Positions 17,714 through 26,455 of a stretch of DNA of 64,000 bases are shown piece after piece. Below the pieces are notes generated by a model. The model saw only the letters and a list, made by a program, of their open reading frames with translations, was not told the origin of the DNA and did not search any database. Every line of letters begins with the position of its first letter. Position 1 is the first letter of the stretch. The translations under genes and the position numbers were made by a program. Origin of the DNA: SHLQ01 sp964610745 (lineage in GTDB: Bacteria > Actinomycetota > Acidimicrobiia > Acidimicrobiales > SHLQ01); assembly GCA_964610745.1 (NCBI GenBank), contig CAZSYL010000006.1:1-64000 (forward strand), read 5' to 3'.

Positions 17714-18958
17714 ATGCTCATACCCCCAATCGATCTCATGGGCGGCGAAGCCGTGCAACTCATCGGTGGCAAGGACCACGCCCTGTCCGCAGGCGACCCA
17801 CGCCCTCTGGCGAAAAAGTTTGGTCGGGTGGGCGAGATTGCGATCGTCGATCTCGACGCGGCGCTCGGCACCGGCGACAACACCGAGCTGATCAAAGAGC
17901 TACTTCCCCTCGCCCCATGCCGTGTCGGTGGGGGCATCCGATCGGTCGAGGCCGCAATCGAATGGCTCGATGCGGGGGCGACGAAGGTCGTCCTCGGAAC
18001 AGCAGCCACCCCCGAAGTGCTCTCCGCCCTGCCACCAGAGCGCACGGTCGTCGCGCTCGACAGCTTTGACGGTGAAGTCGTCACCCATGGCTGGACCAAA
18101 GGCACCGGCCAGCGCGTCGAGGACAAACTCGTCGAACTTCGCGACCTGACGTCGGGCTTTCTGCTGACCTTCGTTGAACGCGAGGGCCGAATGACCGGCA
18201 CCGACCCCGAAACATTGCGCCGATACCTCGACGCTGCTGGCAACGCCCGCGTCACCTTCGCCGGCGGCATTGCTAGTGCCGAAGAAATCGGCGCCATTCA
18301 CCAACTGGGTGCCGATGCTCAGGTCGGTATGGCCCTCTATAAAGACGAGATCACTCTCGCCGAATCGGTGGCGGCGTGTCTGAGAAGCGACCGCGAAGAC
18401 GGATTGTGGCCGACGATCGTCACCAACCGCCGCGGCCAATCGCTCGGCCTTGCCTACTCCGATCTCCAGAGCCTCGATCGCACGATCGAAACCGGAGACG
18501 TCCACTACTGGAGCCGTAGCCGCGGCGAACTTTGGCAAAAGGGCCTGACCTCTGGAGCCACGCAAACGTTGCACTCGCTCTCGCTCGATTGCGACAGCGA
18601 CACCCTCCAGTACTCGGTCGAGCAGTTGGGCCGCGGCTTCTGTCACCTCGATCAAACCTCGTGCTTTGGCGACTTCGACGGGTTCACCGAACTCGAACGG
18701 CGCCTCTTCGAACGAGTGGTCAGCGCTCCCGAGGGAAGCTTTACCAAACGCCTCTTCGAAGACCGCGAGCTGCTCGCCTCCAAGATCACCGAGGAGGCCG
18801 CAGAACTGAACGAGGCCACCGATCGCGCCGACGTTGTCCACGAAGCAGCCGACGTGCTGTTCTTCGTGATGACCCGGCTCGCCGCCGAGGGAATCCCCCT
18901 CGATGACATCGAGCGTGAGCTCGACCGTCGAGCGCTGAAGGTCACCCGCCGCGACTAA
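17714..18958 (+). CDS. hisAIE: HisA-HisI-HisE trifunctional histidine biosynthesis fusion
   Basis: 414 aa from ATG 17714 (GTG 17708 possible). Residues about 1-225 are a HisA/PriA-like (beta-alpha)8 barrel: IPPIDLMGGEAVQL, CRVGGGIRS, VVALDSFDGEV, FAGGIASAEE. About 228-319 are HisI phosphoribosyl-AMP cyclohydrolase: YWSRSRGELWQKG, DCDSDTLQYSVEQ and the zinc motif CHLDQTSCF. About 326-412 are HisE phosphoribosyl-ATP pyrophosphatase: KITEEAAELNEA and HEAADVLFFVMTRL. All three catalyse consecutive steps after HisG. HisIE fusions are common, but HisA added in front is unusual. No other his gene is adjacent. Confidence 0.9.
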   Translation: MLIPPIDLMGGEAVQLIGGKDHALSAGDPRPLAKKFGRVGEIAIVDLDAALGTGDNTELIKELLPLAPCRVGGGIRSVEAAIEWLDAGATKVVLGTAATPEVLSALPPERTVVALDSFDGEVVTHGWTKGTGQRVEDKLVELRDLTSGFLLTFVEREGRMTGTDPETLRRYLDAAGNARVTFAGGIASAEEIGAIHQLGADAQVGMALYKDEITLAESVAACLRSDREDGLWPTIVTNRRGQSLGLAYSDLQSLDRTIETGDVHYWSRSRGELWQKGLTSGATQTLHSLSLDCDSDTLQYSVEQLGRGFCHLDQTSCFGDFDGFTELERRLFERVVSAPEGSFTKRLFEDRELLASKITEEAAELNEATDRADVVHEAADVLFFVMTRLAAEGIPLDDIERELDRRALKVTRRD

Positions 18959-18971
18959 CCGGCAAATCTAC

Positions 18972-19001
18972 TCTGACCCCTTTTTCAAAAAAGGGGTCAG
19001 A
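18972..19001. terminator. Strong hairpin, probable hisAIE terminator
   Basis: Fourteen-base arms (18972-18985 and 18988-19001), starting TCTGACCCC and ending GGGGTCAGA, are perfectly complementary around CA and include a T5/A5 tract. It starts 14 bp after the hisAIE stop. The right arm is also the first unit of the 25-bp repeat array. Confidence 0.65.
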
Positions 19002-19038
19002 CCCCAATCGTCGGAAAGGGGTCAGACCCCAATCGTCG
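18990..19038. repeat. Left part of a 25-bp tandem repeat array
   Basis: Two copies of a 25-bp unit beginning AAAGGGGTCAGACCCC and ending AATCGTCGG run into the assembly gap at 19039. Each unit contains GGGGTC-A-GACCCC, which can fold on itself, so the array is a row of hairpins. Together with the right part it probably forms one array whose collapse broke the assembly. Confidence 0.85.
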
Positions 19039-19138
19039 NNNNNNNNNNNNNNNNNNNNNNNNNNNNNNNNNNNNNNNNNNNNNNNNNNNNNNNNNNNNNN
19101 NNNNNNNNNNNNNNNNNNNNNNNNNNNNNNNNNNNNNN
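19039..19138. other. Assembly gap (100 N)
   Basis: Exactly 100 N, the usual placeholder for a scaffold join of unknown size. Both edges lie in the same 25-bp tandem repeat, so the true distance and even the join itself are uncertain. Confidence 0.99.
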
Positions 19139-19231
19139 AAAGGGGTCAGACCCCAATCGTCGGAAAGGGGTCAGACCCCAATCGTCGCAAAGGGGTACGA
19201 CCCCTCTAGCGGTAAAGGGGTACGACCCCTT
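19139..19231. repeat. Right part of the 25-bp tandem repeat array, with diverged units
   Basis: Units start at 19139, 19164, 19189 and 19214. The first two match the left part. The last two change the core to GGGGTACGACCCC and the tail to TCTAGCGGT while keeping the 25-bp period. The array ends 13 bp before the stop of the glnQ-like gene and could terminate transcription from both sides. Confidence 0.85.
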
Positions 19232-19243
19232 GTTAGTGCCGTG

Positions 19244-19987
19244 TTAGTGCTCGGCGACTTGGCGGAGGAACTTTTTGGCTCGGTCGGTCTGAGGGTTGTC
19301 GAGGACCTCGTGGGGTGGGCCTTCTTCAACGACGACTCCACCGTCCATAAACACCACGCGATCGGCCACTTCCCGAGCGAAGCTGATCTCGTGGGTGACG
19401 ACCATCATGGTCATACCCTCCTCGGCGAGGGACCGCATCACATCGAGCACCTCACCAATGAGCTCGGGGTCGAGCGCCGAGGTTGGCTCGTCGAAGAGCA
19501 TCATGTCGGGCTGCATACATAAGGAGCGGGCGATCGCGACACGCTGTTGCTGTCCGCCGGAGAGGTGTGCAGGAAATGCGTCGGCTTTGTCAGACAGACC
19601 CACGCGACCGAGCATCTCCTTTCCGAAATCTTGTGCCTCACGTTTGTTTCGCTTCAAAACACCAACAGGTGCAATTGTGAGGTTCTTCAAGACGGTGAGG
19701 TGCGGGAACAGGTTGAACTGCTGAAACACCATGCCGATGCGAGTCCGCAGGCTGTCGACATCGGCGTCGATATCGGTGATGTCCTCACCGTCGATCAGAA
19801 TCTCACCCGACTGTGATTCTTCGAGTCGGTTGATGCAGCGCAACAGCGTGGACTTGCCCGAACCTGACGGACCAATAACGACCACAACCTCGCCACTCGC
19901 GACTTGGAAATCGATCCCTTTCAGCACCTCGAGGTCGCCAAACGACTTGTGGAGCTTCTTGACGTCGATCGCTGGTTGTTCGCTCAT
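19244..19987 (-). CDS. Polar amino acid ABC transporter ATP-binding protein
   Basis: 247 aa GlnQ/HisP type. Walker A GPSGSGKST (about residue 38), signature LSGGQQQRVAIARSL and Walker B MMLFDEPTSALDPE are intact, with the switch His in VVTHEI. It powers uptake by the permease encoded upstream, whose stop overlaps this start by 4 bp. With the binding protein gene it forms a three-gene operon. The amino acid cannot be assigned; glutamine/glutamate or a related polar amino acid is usual for the family. Confidence 0.92.
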   Translation of the reverse strand: MSEQPAIDVKKLHKSFGDLEVLKGIDFQVASGEVVVVIGPSGSGKSTLLRCINRLEESQSGEILIDGEDITDIDADVDSLRTRIGMVFQQFNLFPHLTVLKNLTIAPVGVLKRNKREAQDFGKEMLGRVGLSDKADAFPAHLSGGQQQRVAIARSLCMQPDMMLFDEPTSALDPELIGEVLDVMRSLAEEGMTMMVVTHEISFAREVADRVVFMDGGVVVEEGPPHEVLDNPQTDRAKKFLRQVAEH

Positions 19988-20775
19988 CGGGATTGTGCCG
20001 CCGACTTCTCAAGGCGCCGAACGAGGAACGTCAGCGGAAGGGTGATCAGAAGGTAGATGATCGCCGCAACGGTGAGCGGCGTTGCGTTGCGACTACTCGC
20101 CAGAAAGTCACGAGAGAACTTGGTGAGCTCCTTGGTCGCTGGCGTCGAACCGAGAACGAAGAACAACGACGTGTCCTTGATGAGCAATACGAGCTCGTTA
20201 GTCAACGGCGGAATAATGATCCGGAACGCCTGCGGAAGCGTGACCGAGAACATCGTGCGCATCTTCGACATCCCGAGCGAACGGGCCGCCTCGGTCTGGC
20301 CCTTTGGCACAGCCTCGATACCGGAACGAATCGTCTCGGCCATGTATGCGCCGGCCACGATCGCAAGACCGAGCGAGCCCGTGCCCAATGTTCCACCGGG
20401 AATTCGAAAGTCGAACGCAATCGGTACGCCGAAACCTACGAAGATCAGCGTGATCAGGGCAGGAAGACCACGGAACAGCTCGATATAGCCAATCGCAAAC
20501 GCTCGGAATGGAACGATGCTCGACAACCGCATCAAGGCGAGCAGCAACGCAAAGATGAACCCGAGGATGAACGATAGAAACGTGTAGATAATGGTGTTGC
20601 GGGCTGCGATGAAGATGACATCGGGGAACATGTCGCGCATCACGTCGGTATTGAAGAAGTTCCGCCCGATGCTCTCCCAATCAGCGAGCAGCGCAATCCC
20701 TAGAGCAATCACCCCCGCGAGAACGTACATCGCAGTTACGTAGACTTTTGAACGTTGGCTGGGTGTGAGATTCAT
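19984..20775 (-). CDS. Polar amino acid ABC transporter permease
   Basis: 263 aa from ATG 20775; an upstream start at 20835 would run into the intergenic hairpin. It has an N-terminal membrane segment, then the HEQRO/HisMQ-type permease domain with FRGLPALITLIF and the EAA-loop-like EAARSLGMSKMRTMFSVTLPQA cut by the usual Gly. It forms the membrane channel for the solute delivered by the lipoprotein. Start and stop are close to both partners, as in other GlnHPQ-like operons. Confidence 0.9.
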   Translation of the reverse strand: MNLTPSQRSKVYVTAMYVLAGVIALGIALLADWESIGRNFFNTDVMRDMFPDVIFIAARNTIIYTFLSFILGFIFALLLALMRLSSIVPFRAFAIGYIELFRGLPALITLIFVGFGVPIAFDFRIPGGTLGTGSLGLAIVAGAYMAETIRSGIEAVPKGQTEAARSLGMSKMRTMFSVTLPQAFRIIIPPLTNELVLLIKDTSLFFVLGSTPATKELTKFSRDFLASSRNATPLTVAAIIYLLITLPLTFLVRRLEKSAAQSR

Positions 20776-20789
20776 GGTGAAAACGAAGA

Positions 20790-20822
20790 ACTCCCGGATA
20801 AGCACGAAGCTCACCCGGGAGT
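20790..20822. terminator. Intra-operon hairpin between binding protein and permease genes
   Basis: ACTCCCGG (20790-20797) pairs with CCGGGAGT (20815-20822). Such hairpins after a solute-binding gene often act as partial terminators or RNA-stabilising ends, so the binding protein is made in excess. There is no T-run, which fits partial read-through. Confidence 0.6.
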
Positions 20823-20891
20823 CTCGTGGCCGCAACGCTAGGCGTTCGACCGCAAATCTCTCAAACTCGGCGGCAGCGCCACCGAGTCTCT

Positions 20892-21695
20892 TTACGCGTC
20901 GAACCAGCTATCGAAGATGCTGTCGTAGGTGCCGTCATCGTTGAACTTGGCCAACGATGCGTTCACGGCTGCGAGGAGGTCCTCTGAACCCTCTTCCTGT
21001 ACTGCCATGCCGTACAGCTCCTGGGTGTCGAAGGTGCCGATGATCTTGCCAACGCCTGGGTTGTCGTCAGCGAAACCCTGGTTGCCGATCTGGTCGGTGA
21101 CCACACCATCGACTTCGCCCGCTTCGAGCGCAATGTAGAGCGAACCAGCGTCGTCGAACGCAAGCAGCTCATTGTCGAAGTTCTCCTGAGAGTAAATCTC
21201 GCCGGTGGTGCCGCTCTGCACAGCGAGGGTGCCGAGGTCTGCAGCCGAGGTGGCGTCGGAGTCGGCAGCGACAAAGAGCGACTGCTCAGCGCTGAAGTAC
21301 GGCTCTGAGAAGTCGACACCCTCTTCACGCTCCTCGGTGATGGTGATCGACGAAACAGCGATGTCACAGTCGCCAGCTTCCATGGCCAGACCCGATGTGA
21401 TGGCGTCCCAACCTGGGGTAACGACAGCAAGGTCAAGACCATTGTCTTGTGCGATTGCGCCAGCGAGCTCGATGTCGAAACCGTTGAATCCGGTATCGGT
21501 GCTCGAATCCTCGAACTCCATTGGCGGGAACGGCACATCGGTGCAGACCGTCAGTGTTCCATCGGTGACGGTCTCAAAGTCGGCGCTAGCGCCATCATCT
21601 CCGCCGTCTCCGCTTGCGGCATCAGTCGAGCTGCCACACGCGGCGGCAATGAGTGCGATCGCCATCAAGGCGGCCAGATATTTAAGAGCTTTCAC
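20892..21695 (-). CDS. Amino acid ABC transporter substrate-binding lipoprotein
   Basis: 267 aa from GTG 21695, preceded by AAAGGGATG as RBS. The N-terminus is a lipoprotein signal with the lipobox ending IAAAC, then a Ser/Asp/Gly-rich linker. The rest is a family 3 solute-binding domain (LTVCTDVPFPPMEF, NGFDIELAGAIA, VSSITITEEREE). It captures a polar amino acid outside the membrane for the permease and ATPase encoded downstream. It is first in the operon and divergent from the dioxygenase gene, 118 bp away. Confidence 0.92.
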   Translation of the reverse strand: MKALKYLAALMAIALIAAACGSSTDAASGDGGDDGASADFETVTDGTLTVCTDVPFPPMEFEDSSTDTGFNGFDIELAGAIAQDNGLDLAVVTPGWDAITSGLAMEAGDCDIAVSSITITEEREEGVDFSEPYFSAEQSLFVAADSDATSAADLGTLAVQSGTTGEIYSQENFDNELLAFDDAGSLYIALEAGEVDGVVTDQIGNQGFADDNPGVGKIIGTFDTQELYGMAVQEEGSEDLLAAVNASLAKFNDDGTYDSIFDSWFDA

Positions 21696-21813
21696 TCGTT
21701 CATCCCTTTCGTTCCCCTCCGTGCTCGAACCATTCCGAGCGGGAATCCGTGAAGCTTAAGCGCGTCTCGGCGATAACAGAAGGTCGCGTCAGCGGCACCG
21801 GTACGCTGACGCC

Positions 21814-22938
21814 ATGGCCGAACGCGGAGAGACCATCACGACAAGTGCAACCAGAACCGGACTGCACGTCGACTTTGGCGATGGCGGGTCACCGCTCGAG
21901 GTGTCATGGTTTTGGGTCCGCGATCACAGCCAGGATGCGACGTCATTTGATGCAGCGACCGGACAACGACAAGTCGACACGTTCAGCCTCGCGCTCGATC
22001 ACCCCGCGGGCGAAGTCACGATCGACAACGACAAACTTCGCGTGGTCTGGCCCGACGATGCGGCACCATCGGAGATCCCGGTTTCGGTTCTGCGCGAGGT
22101 CTCGGGTCGGGTTCCAGCTCCTGACCGGACACTTTGGCGCTCACCTGATCGAGCAGCGATGACCTCGTTGCCCTACGAGGACGTCATGGATTCAGCCGAT
22201 GGTTTGGCTGCCTGGCTGAGCGACATCGATCGATACGGCGCAGGGTTGCTCACCGGAGCGCCGACCGACATTGCTTCGGTCGATGCCTTGTCTGAGCGGA
22301 TTGGCTACGTCCGCAACACCATCTTTGGCGACACCTGGACACTGTCCGCTGACATCGCCGTCCACGCCGATACCGCCTATGGGACCGAGACCCTCGAACC
22401 GCACACCGATGGCAGCTACAGCCACGACGGGCCGGGCACGCAGATGTTCGTCTGCGCTGAACGCACCGGAAGTGGCGGCGAATCCGTCCTGGTGGATGGC
22501 TTTGCTGCGGCTGACCATCTGCGCCAGCACGACCCTGGCGCGTTTCGCACACTAACGACGGTCGAGGTCCCCGCGCACTACATCGAAGATGGCGTCCACC
22601 TCAGCGCTAGACGACCAACCATTCGTCTCGATGAACGCGGCGATCTATTGCAGGTCACGTTCAACAACTACGACCGCTCCCCGTTCGCTCTGCCTCCGGC
22701 GGAAATGGACGAGTGGTATCGGGCTTACGGTGCCTTCCACAAACTCGTGAGCGAACGCTCAACCTGGTGGACGAAGTACCTCACGCCAGGCGACGTCCTG
22801 CTCTTCGACAACTGGCGTTGTTTGCACGGCCGGATGGCGTTCAACGGAAAGCGCGTCTTTTATGGCGGCTATCTCAATCACGAGGACCTCGAGAGCGCGC
22901 AACGGGTCTCAAACTCGACGATGTCGAACTCCGGGTGA
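21814..22938 (+). CDS. Gamma-butyrobetaine dioxygenase-like TauD/TfdA-family oxygenase
   Basis: 374 aa. The N-terminal about 95 residues are a DUF971-like domain (LEVSWFWVRDHSQDA) as found in gamma-butyrobetaine and trimethyllysine dioxygenases. The C-terminal TauD domain holds the iron ligands His and Asp in EPHTDGSYSHDGPG and the distal His in CLHGRMAF. It should couple 2-oxoglutarate and oxygen to hydroxylation of a small quaternary or other amine. Its stop overlaps the MFS start (GTGA), so substrate uptake by that carrier is plausible. Carnitine synthesis is possible but not shown. Confidence 0.82.
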   Translation: MAERGETITTSATRTGLHVDFGDGGSPLEVSWFWVRDHSQDATSFDAATGQRQVDTFSLALDHPAGEVTIDNDKLRVVWPDDAAPSEIPVSVLREVSGRVPAPDRTLWRSPDRAAMTSLPYEDVMDSADGLAAWLSDIDRYGAGLLTGAPTDIASVDALSERIGYVRNTIFGDTWTLSADIAVHADTAYGTETLEPHTDGSYSHDGPGTQMFVCAERTGSGGESVLVDGFAAADHLRQHDPGAFRTLTTVEVPAHYIEDGVHLSARRPTIRLDERGDLLQVTFNNYDRSPFALPPAEMDEWYRAYGAFHKLVSERSTWWTKYLTPGDVLLFDNWRCLHGRMAFNGKRVFYGGYLNHEDLESAQRVSNSTMSNSG

Positions 22939-24119
22939 GATCGCGCACGATTGGGCTGTCGCTCATGATGCTGTCGACGATGGCTGTGTCGACACTGTCC
23001 TTCTTCGCGCTCGCCGTCGCTGCGTCGGAACTCCAGGCCGAATTCGCCATCTCGAAGTTTCAGCTCGGACTCCTCGGCGCGGTCAATACCGGTGTTGGTG
23101 CGATTCTGGCTCCTGCGTCCGGCCGTTTCAGCGACAAGGTCGGGGGAAGAAGCGCGGTCGCGACCACGCTGATCTTCACAGGCGTAAGTGCCGTCCTGCT
23201 CGCTGTTTCTCCCAACTACATCTTCCTGCTGTTCGCGAGCGCAATAGGTGGTGTCGCGCAGGGTTTGGGGAATCCCGCCACAAACAAAGCAATCTCAGCG
23301 GGCGTCTCCGAGGCCAGCCGCGGCATCGTGACCGGTGTCAAACAGTCCGGGGTCCAGGCCTCGGTTTTCATAGCTGGCGTAACGGTCCCGGTCATGTCGG
23401 CGAGCTTCGGCTGGCGTTCGGCGATGTGGCTCACTGCGGGAATCACCGCTGCTCTGACGCTTGGCTTGGGGGTCGTCCCAACTCGCGAAGAGCCGACCCC
23501 GATGGACAAGTCGCAGGTCGAACGGTCGAGAAAGCTCCCGATGTTCGTGACCCAGGTGGCGATCTTTGGGTTCCTGCTCGGCACGATCGGCGGCGGCTTC
23601 GGGCGCTTCCTACCGCTCTTTGCTGAAGAGGCGGTTGGCCTCTCGGTTGAACAAGCCGGTCAGGTCTTCGCGCTCCAAGGCCTCGTTGCAGTACCGGCGC
23701 GGTTGACGGCGGGAATCGTCCTCGACCGTGGAGCTTCGGCCAAGAAGATGATGATCATGATGGCCGTGCTCGGTGCCGGCTCGCTCCTGATCGTGACCGC
23801 TGCCAGCGCTGAGCGACCAAGCCTGATCTGGATCGGCACGATCATCGCCGGGCTCACACTCGGAACCTGGAACACTGCCGCGAACCTTTCGATGATCCGA
23901 CAAAGGGAGAACGCCGGTATCGCGACCGGGCGTCTCATGTTCGGGTTCTTGCTCGGATTAACCCTCGGCGGGCCGCTCGTTGGATGGTCGATCGATCGGT
24001 TCGATTACACCCCAGCCTGGTTGGCCAGCAGCGCCCTCGCCCTGATCGCCGCCGCGGTGGTCGCTCGACGCTCGTCGCCGCGCGAGCCGGCGGTCGGCCA
24101 CGTCGAATCGGTACGATGA
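22935..24119 (+). CDS. MFS transporter
   Basis: About 394 aa from GTG 22935, which overlaps the dioxygenase stop; the open frame upstream lies inside that gene. Twelve hydrophobic segments are apparent. The loop 2-3 motif GRFSDKVGGRSA is the MFS signature, with a weaker counterpart in the second half (GIVLDRGASAKK). It is an inner-membrane carrier for an unknown solute. Tight coupling on both sides (4 bp overlap, then 4 bp to fdhD) indicates one transcript with the dioxygenase and FdhD. Confidence 0.87.
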   Translation: MRSRTIGLSLMMLSTMAVSTLSFFALAVAASELQAEFAISKFQLGLLGAVNTGVGAILAPASGRFSDKVGGRSAVATTLIFTGVSAVLLAVSPNYIFLLFASAIGGVAQGLGNPATNKAISAGVSEASRGIVTGVKQSGVQASVFIAGVTVPVMSASFGWRSAMWLTAGITAALTLGLGVVPTREEPTPMDKSQVERSRKLPMFVTQVAIFGFLLGTIGGGFGRFLPLFAEEAVGLSVEQAGQVFALQGLVAVPARLTAGIVLDRGASAKKMMIMMAVLGAGSLLIVTAASAERPSLIWIGTIIAGLTLGTWNTAANLSMIRQRENAGIATGRLMFGFLLGLTLGGPLVGWSIDRFDYTPAWLASSALALIAAAVVARRSSPREPAVGHVESVR

Positions 24120-24123
24120 CCCA

Positions 24124-24927
24124 GTGAGTGATCGAGCAGAACGAGGCAGGACGCGCAAGATCTTCGTCCAACGCCACGGCGACACAGGAGGTCGGCGCCG
24201 CCCCGACGAAGTCATTGTCGAGGAACCGCTGAGCATTCAACTCGATGGCACCCTCGTCGCTACGACGATGCGTACCCCGGGAAACGACTACGAACTCGCC
24301 GTTGGATTTCTCCACGCCGAAGGCATGTTGGCTGGTGTCCCCGTCACATCGATTCGATATTGCGCCGACGGCCCGGCGCTCGAGACCGAATTCAACATCG
24401 TTACCGTCGAGACGGCCGGGCTAGCACCAACCCCGTCGCCTCGGCTCGGCTCGACCTCGTCATCTTGTGGACTCTGCGGTTCGGACTCCATCGACGAGCT
24501 CACAAATCGACTCGCTCCAATTCGAGCCGAACCCTTCGATCCACAGATGCTGATCGAGGTGGCCGACCAGATCAAGGCCGAACAGCAACTGTTCGCGAAG
24601 ACCGGCGCGGTCCATGCTGCGGCAAGCTTCGACCGCGACGGGAAGATACATCTGGTCCGAGAAGATATCGGTCGACACAATGCGGTTGACAAGATCGTTG
24701 GTCGCATGATCCTCGACGCTCAGGAAGCCAGCTCTTCACCCACCTCAGACCTCGCCCTCTATGTGAGTGGTCGAGCGAGCTTCGAAATGATCCAGAAAGC
24801 GTGGGCGGGAGGATTCGGAACCGTCGTCTCCGTGAGCGCACCATCTGCGCTCGCGATCGACACGGCCCATGCCGGAGGAATTCAGCTCGCCGGGTTTATC
24901 CGCGAAGGCGAGATCAACCTCTACTGA
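24124..24927 (+). CDS. fdhD: Formate dehydrogenase accessory sulfurtransferase FdhD
   Basis: 267 aa from GTG 24124. Diagnostic parts are EEPLSIQLDG, TPGNDYELAVGFLHAEG, the cysteine motif CGLCG (about residue 117) and HLVREDIGRHNAVDKIVGR. FdhD transfers sulfur from a cysteine desulfurase to the bis-MGD molybdenum centre of formate dehydrogenase-type enzymes. The molybdopterin oxidoreductase at the window's left edge is a candidate client, though it is 22 kb away. It appears co-transcribed with the MFS gene. Confidence 0.93.
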   Translation: MSDRAERGRTRKIFVQRHGDTGGRRRPDEVIVEEPLSIQLDGTLVATTMRTPGNDYELAVGFLHAEGMLAGVPVTSIRYCADGPALETEFNIVTVETAGLAPTPSPRLGSTSSSCGLCGSDSIDELTNRLAPIRAEPFDPQMLIEVADQIKAEQQLFAKTGAVHAAASFDRDGKIHLVREDIGRHNAVDKIVGRMILDAQEASSSPTSDLALYVSGRASFEMIQKAWAGGFGTVVSVSAPSALAIDTAHAGGIQLAGFIREGEINLY

Positions 24928-24943
24928 ACGGGTAGCGCCCGGG

Positions 24944-25591
24944 TTACTGGTAGCGCCCTGGAACCTGGGCCACGCAACCGCGGACGGAACGCAGCTCGTA
25001 TTCGACATCGTCTACACAGAACCTGCACGAGGTATAACGCCCGGACGGGGCAGCTTCAAGGTGAAGGACCTCAACGTCAAAGACTCCACGGTCGTTGCCA
25101 GTCTTCTCGGTGATGGCGATGACTCCGTCGTTCGTCGCGTACAGGCTCAGAAAGGGCTGCCCGGGTCCACGGGTCGCAGCACTCTTCAGCTCTCCAGCGC
25201 CAACGAGTCGTCCACGGAGAATCTGGGTACAAGAAAACTCGTCTTCGATCGACCTGATCCGGCGCGTACCCCACAGGTGGTCGAGCCCGACCAGAACTAC
25301 GGCAAAGAGCGCCCCGGCCCCGGCTATTAAAACCGAAGACGCAAGCCGACCATTGCCCAGAAACGAGCGAACGACCGACAACACAAGAACAGCGGCGATA
25401 GCAATAGCAATCCACATAGCGGGTTCGCTCATCAAGCGACGCAGTCCCACTGCGTCTGAACGGGTCAGCGTGCCGGCGACCTGACCAGTGCCCGAACGTC
25501 CAAAAGCAGTGACCGACACGTTCGAGTCAGGAGTATTTGGACCGCGAGAAGGACCGGTTGCTGCGGTCTGGTATGGCATCGAGGTATCCAT
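24944..25591 (-). CDS. Hypothetical membrane protein
   Basis: 215 aa, family not recognised. The N-terminal about 50 residues are polar and Ser/Thr/Gly-rich. Two hydrophobic helices follow (about 58-73, AMWIAIAIAAVLVLSV, and about 85-103, SSVLIAGAGALFAVVLVGL), then a soluble C-terminal domain of about 105 residues with three Cys. It is convergent with fdhD (16 bp between stops), so it belongs to a separate transcript. Confidence 0.6.
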   Translation of the reverse strand: MDTSMPYQTAATGPSRGPNTPDSNVSVTAFGRSGTGQVAGTLTRSDAVGLRRLMSEPAMWIAIAIAAVLVLSVVRSFLGNGRLASSVLIAGAGALFAVVLVGLDHLWGTRRIRSIEDEFSCTQILRGRLVGAGELKSAATRGPGQPFLSLYATNDGVIAITEKTGNDRGVFDVEVLHLEAAPSGRYTSCRFCVDDVEYELRSVRGCVAQVPGRYQ

Positions 25592-25685
25592 AGCTCGTTC
25601 CCCGATTATCGACAGGTTCGCTGACGAAGTTGAGTGAAGAATCGCGGGGTCCTAGAGCCGGGCTGTCAGCTCGTAGGATGGTCGC

Positions 25686-26366
25686 ATGTCTGAACCAGTT
25701 GCACCGTCAGAAGGCCGCGGCGTCGTCCACCTTTTCTGCAAACCGACCGCCGACTTTGATTCCACAGCGGCAATCGCTGCAATAGAGAAGGCACAAGCAA
25801 ACGACGTGCAGGTCGTCACAATTTCGATGCTCGGGCACAAGGCCGACGTTGCGATCATGGCCATGCACCCGGACTGGTGGGAATTGCGCCGATTACAATC
25901 TGCCATCACCAAAGCCGGGCTCGACGTCGTCGACTCCTTCGTGTCGCTGACCGAGATCAGCGAATACGCGGCTGGTGTTCCCGAAGAAATGCGAAACATG
26001 CGTCTCTACCCGGATCTCACCGACGTCGCTGGTGACAAACCCGCCTGGTGTTTCTACCCGATGAGCAAAAAGCGCGAGGGACACGCCAACTGGTTCACCC
26101 TGCCTTTCGACGAGCGCAAGGAACTCATGTACGAACACGGCTCCTCGGGCCGAAAGTTCAAGGGACGAATCCTGCAGGTCATCACCGGTGCAGCAGGCGT
26201 CGACGATTGGGAATGGGGGGTCACGCTGTTTGGCCAGCACCCCGACGACCTCAAAGAGGTCGTGTACACCATGCGATTCGACGAGGCATCGTCGGTCTAT
26301 GCCGAGTTCGGCACCTTTTATACCGGTATCGCCACCGACCCAGCCGAGGTGTTCGCCGCACTGTAG
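25686..26366 (+). CDS. hemQ: Coproheme decarboxylase HemQ (chlorite-dismutase family)
   Basis: 226 aa. The actinobacterial HemQ pattern is clear: CFYPMSKKREGHANWFTLPF, then the ERKELMYEHGSSGRKF segment carrying the conserved Tyr and the proximal-His region, and TGAAGVDDWEWGVTLF. HemQ converts coproheme III to heme b with peroxide, completing the coproporphyrin-dependent heme pathway of actinobacteria and firmicutes. The catalytic Arg of true chlorite dismutases is not evident, so HemQ is preferred. It stands alone, with no other heme gene next to it. Confidence 0.9.
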   Translation: MSEPVAPSEGRGVVHLFCKPTADFDSTAAIAAIEKAQANDVQVVTISMLGHKADVAIMAMHPDWWELRRLQSAITKAGLDVVDSFVSLTEISEYAAGVPEEMRNMRLYPDLTDVAGDKPAWCFYPMSKKREGHANWFTLPFDERKELMYEHGSSGRKFKGRILQVITGAAGVDDWEWGVTLFGQHPDDLKEVVYTMRFDEASSVYAEFGTFYTGIATDPAEVFAAL

Positions 26367-26455
26367 CCCGGTTCGTCGAGGGTGCCGAAGAGCACCACGA
26401 CCGCGTCGCCTCGAAGGCGATCTCACAGCGTCTGTCTGGCTTGTAAGGTCTCGAC

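Noticed and set aside
17900..18841. 313-codon open frame on the - strand
   Set aside because: Antisense to hisAIE, which is supported by three enzyme domains.
18990..19231. CRISPR array
   Set aside because: The units follow one another directly with period 25 and no unique spacers, and no cas gene is in the window. It is a tandem hairpin repeat.
25686..26366. Respiratory chlorite dismutase
   Set aside because: The catalytic Arg of true chlorite dismutases is not evident and the sequence follows actinobacterial HemQ; no perchlorate reductase genes are nearby.
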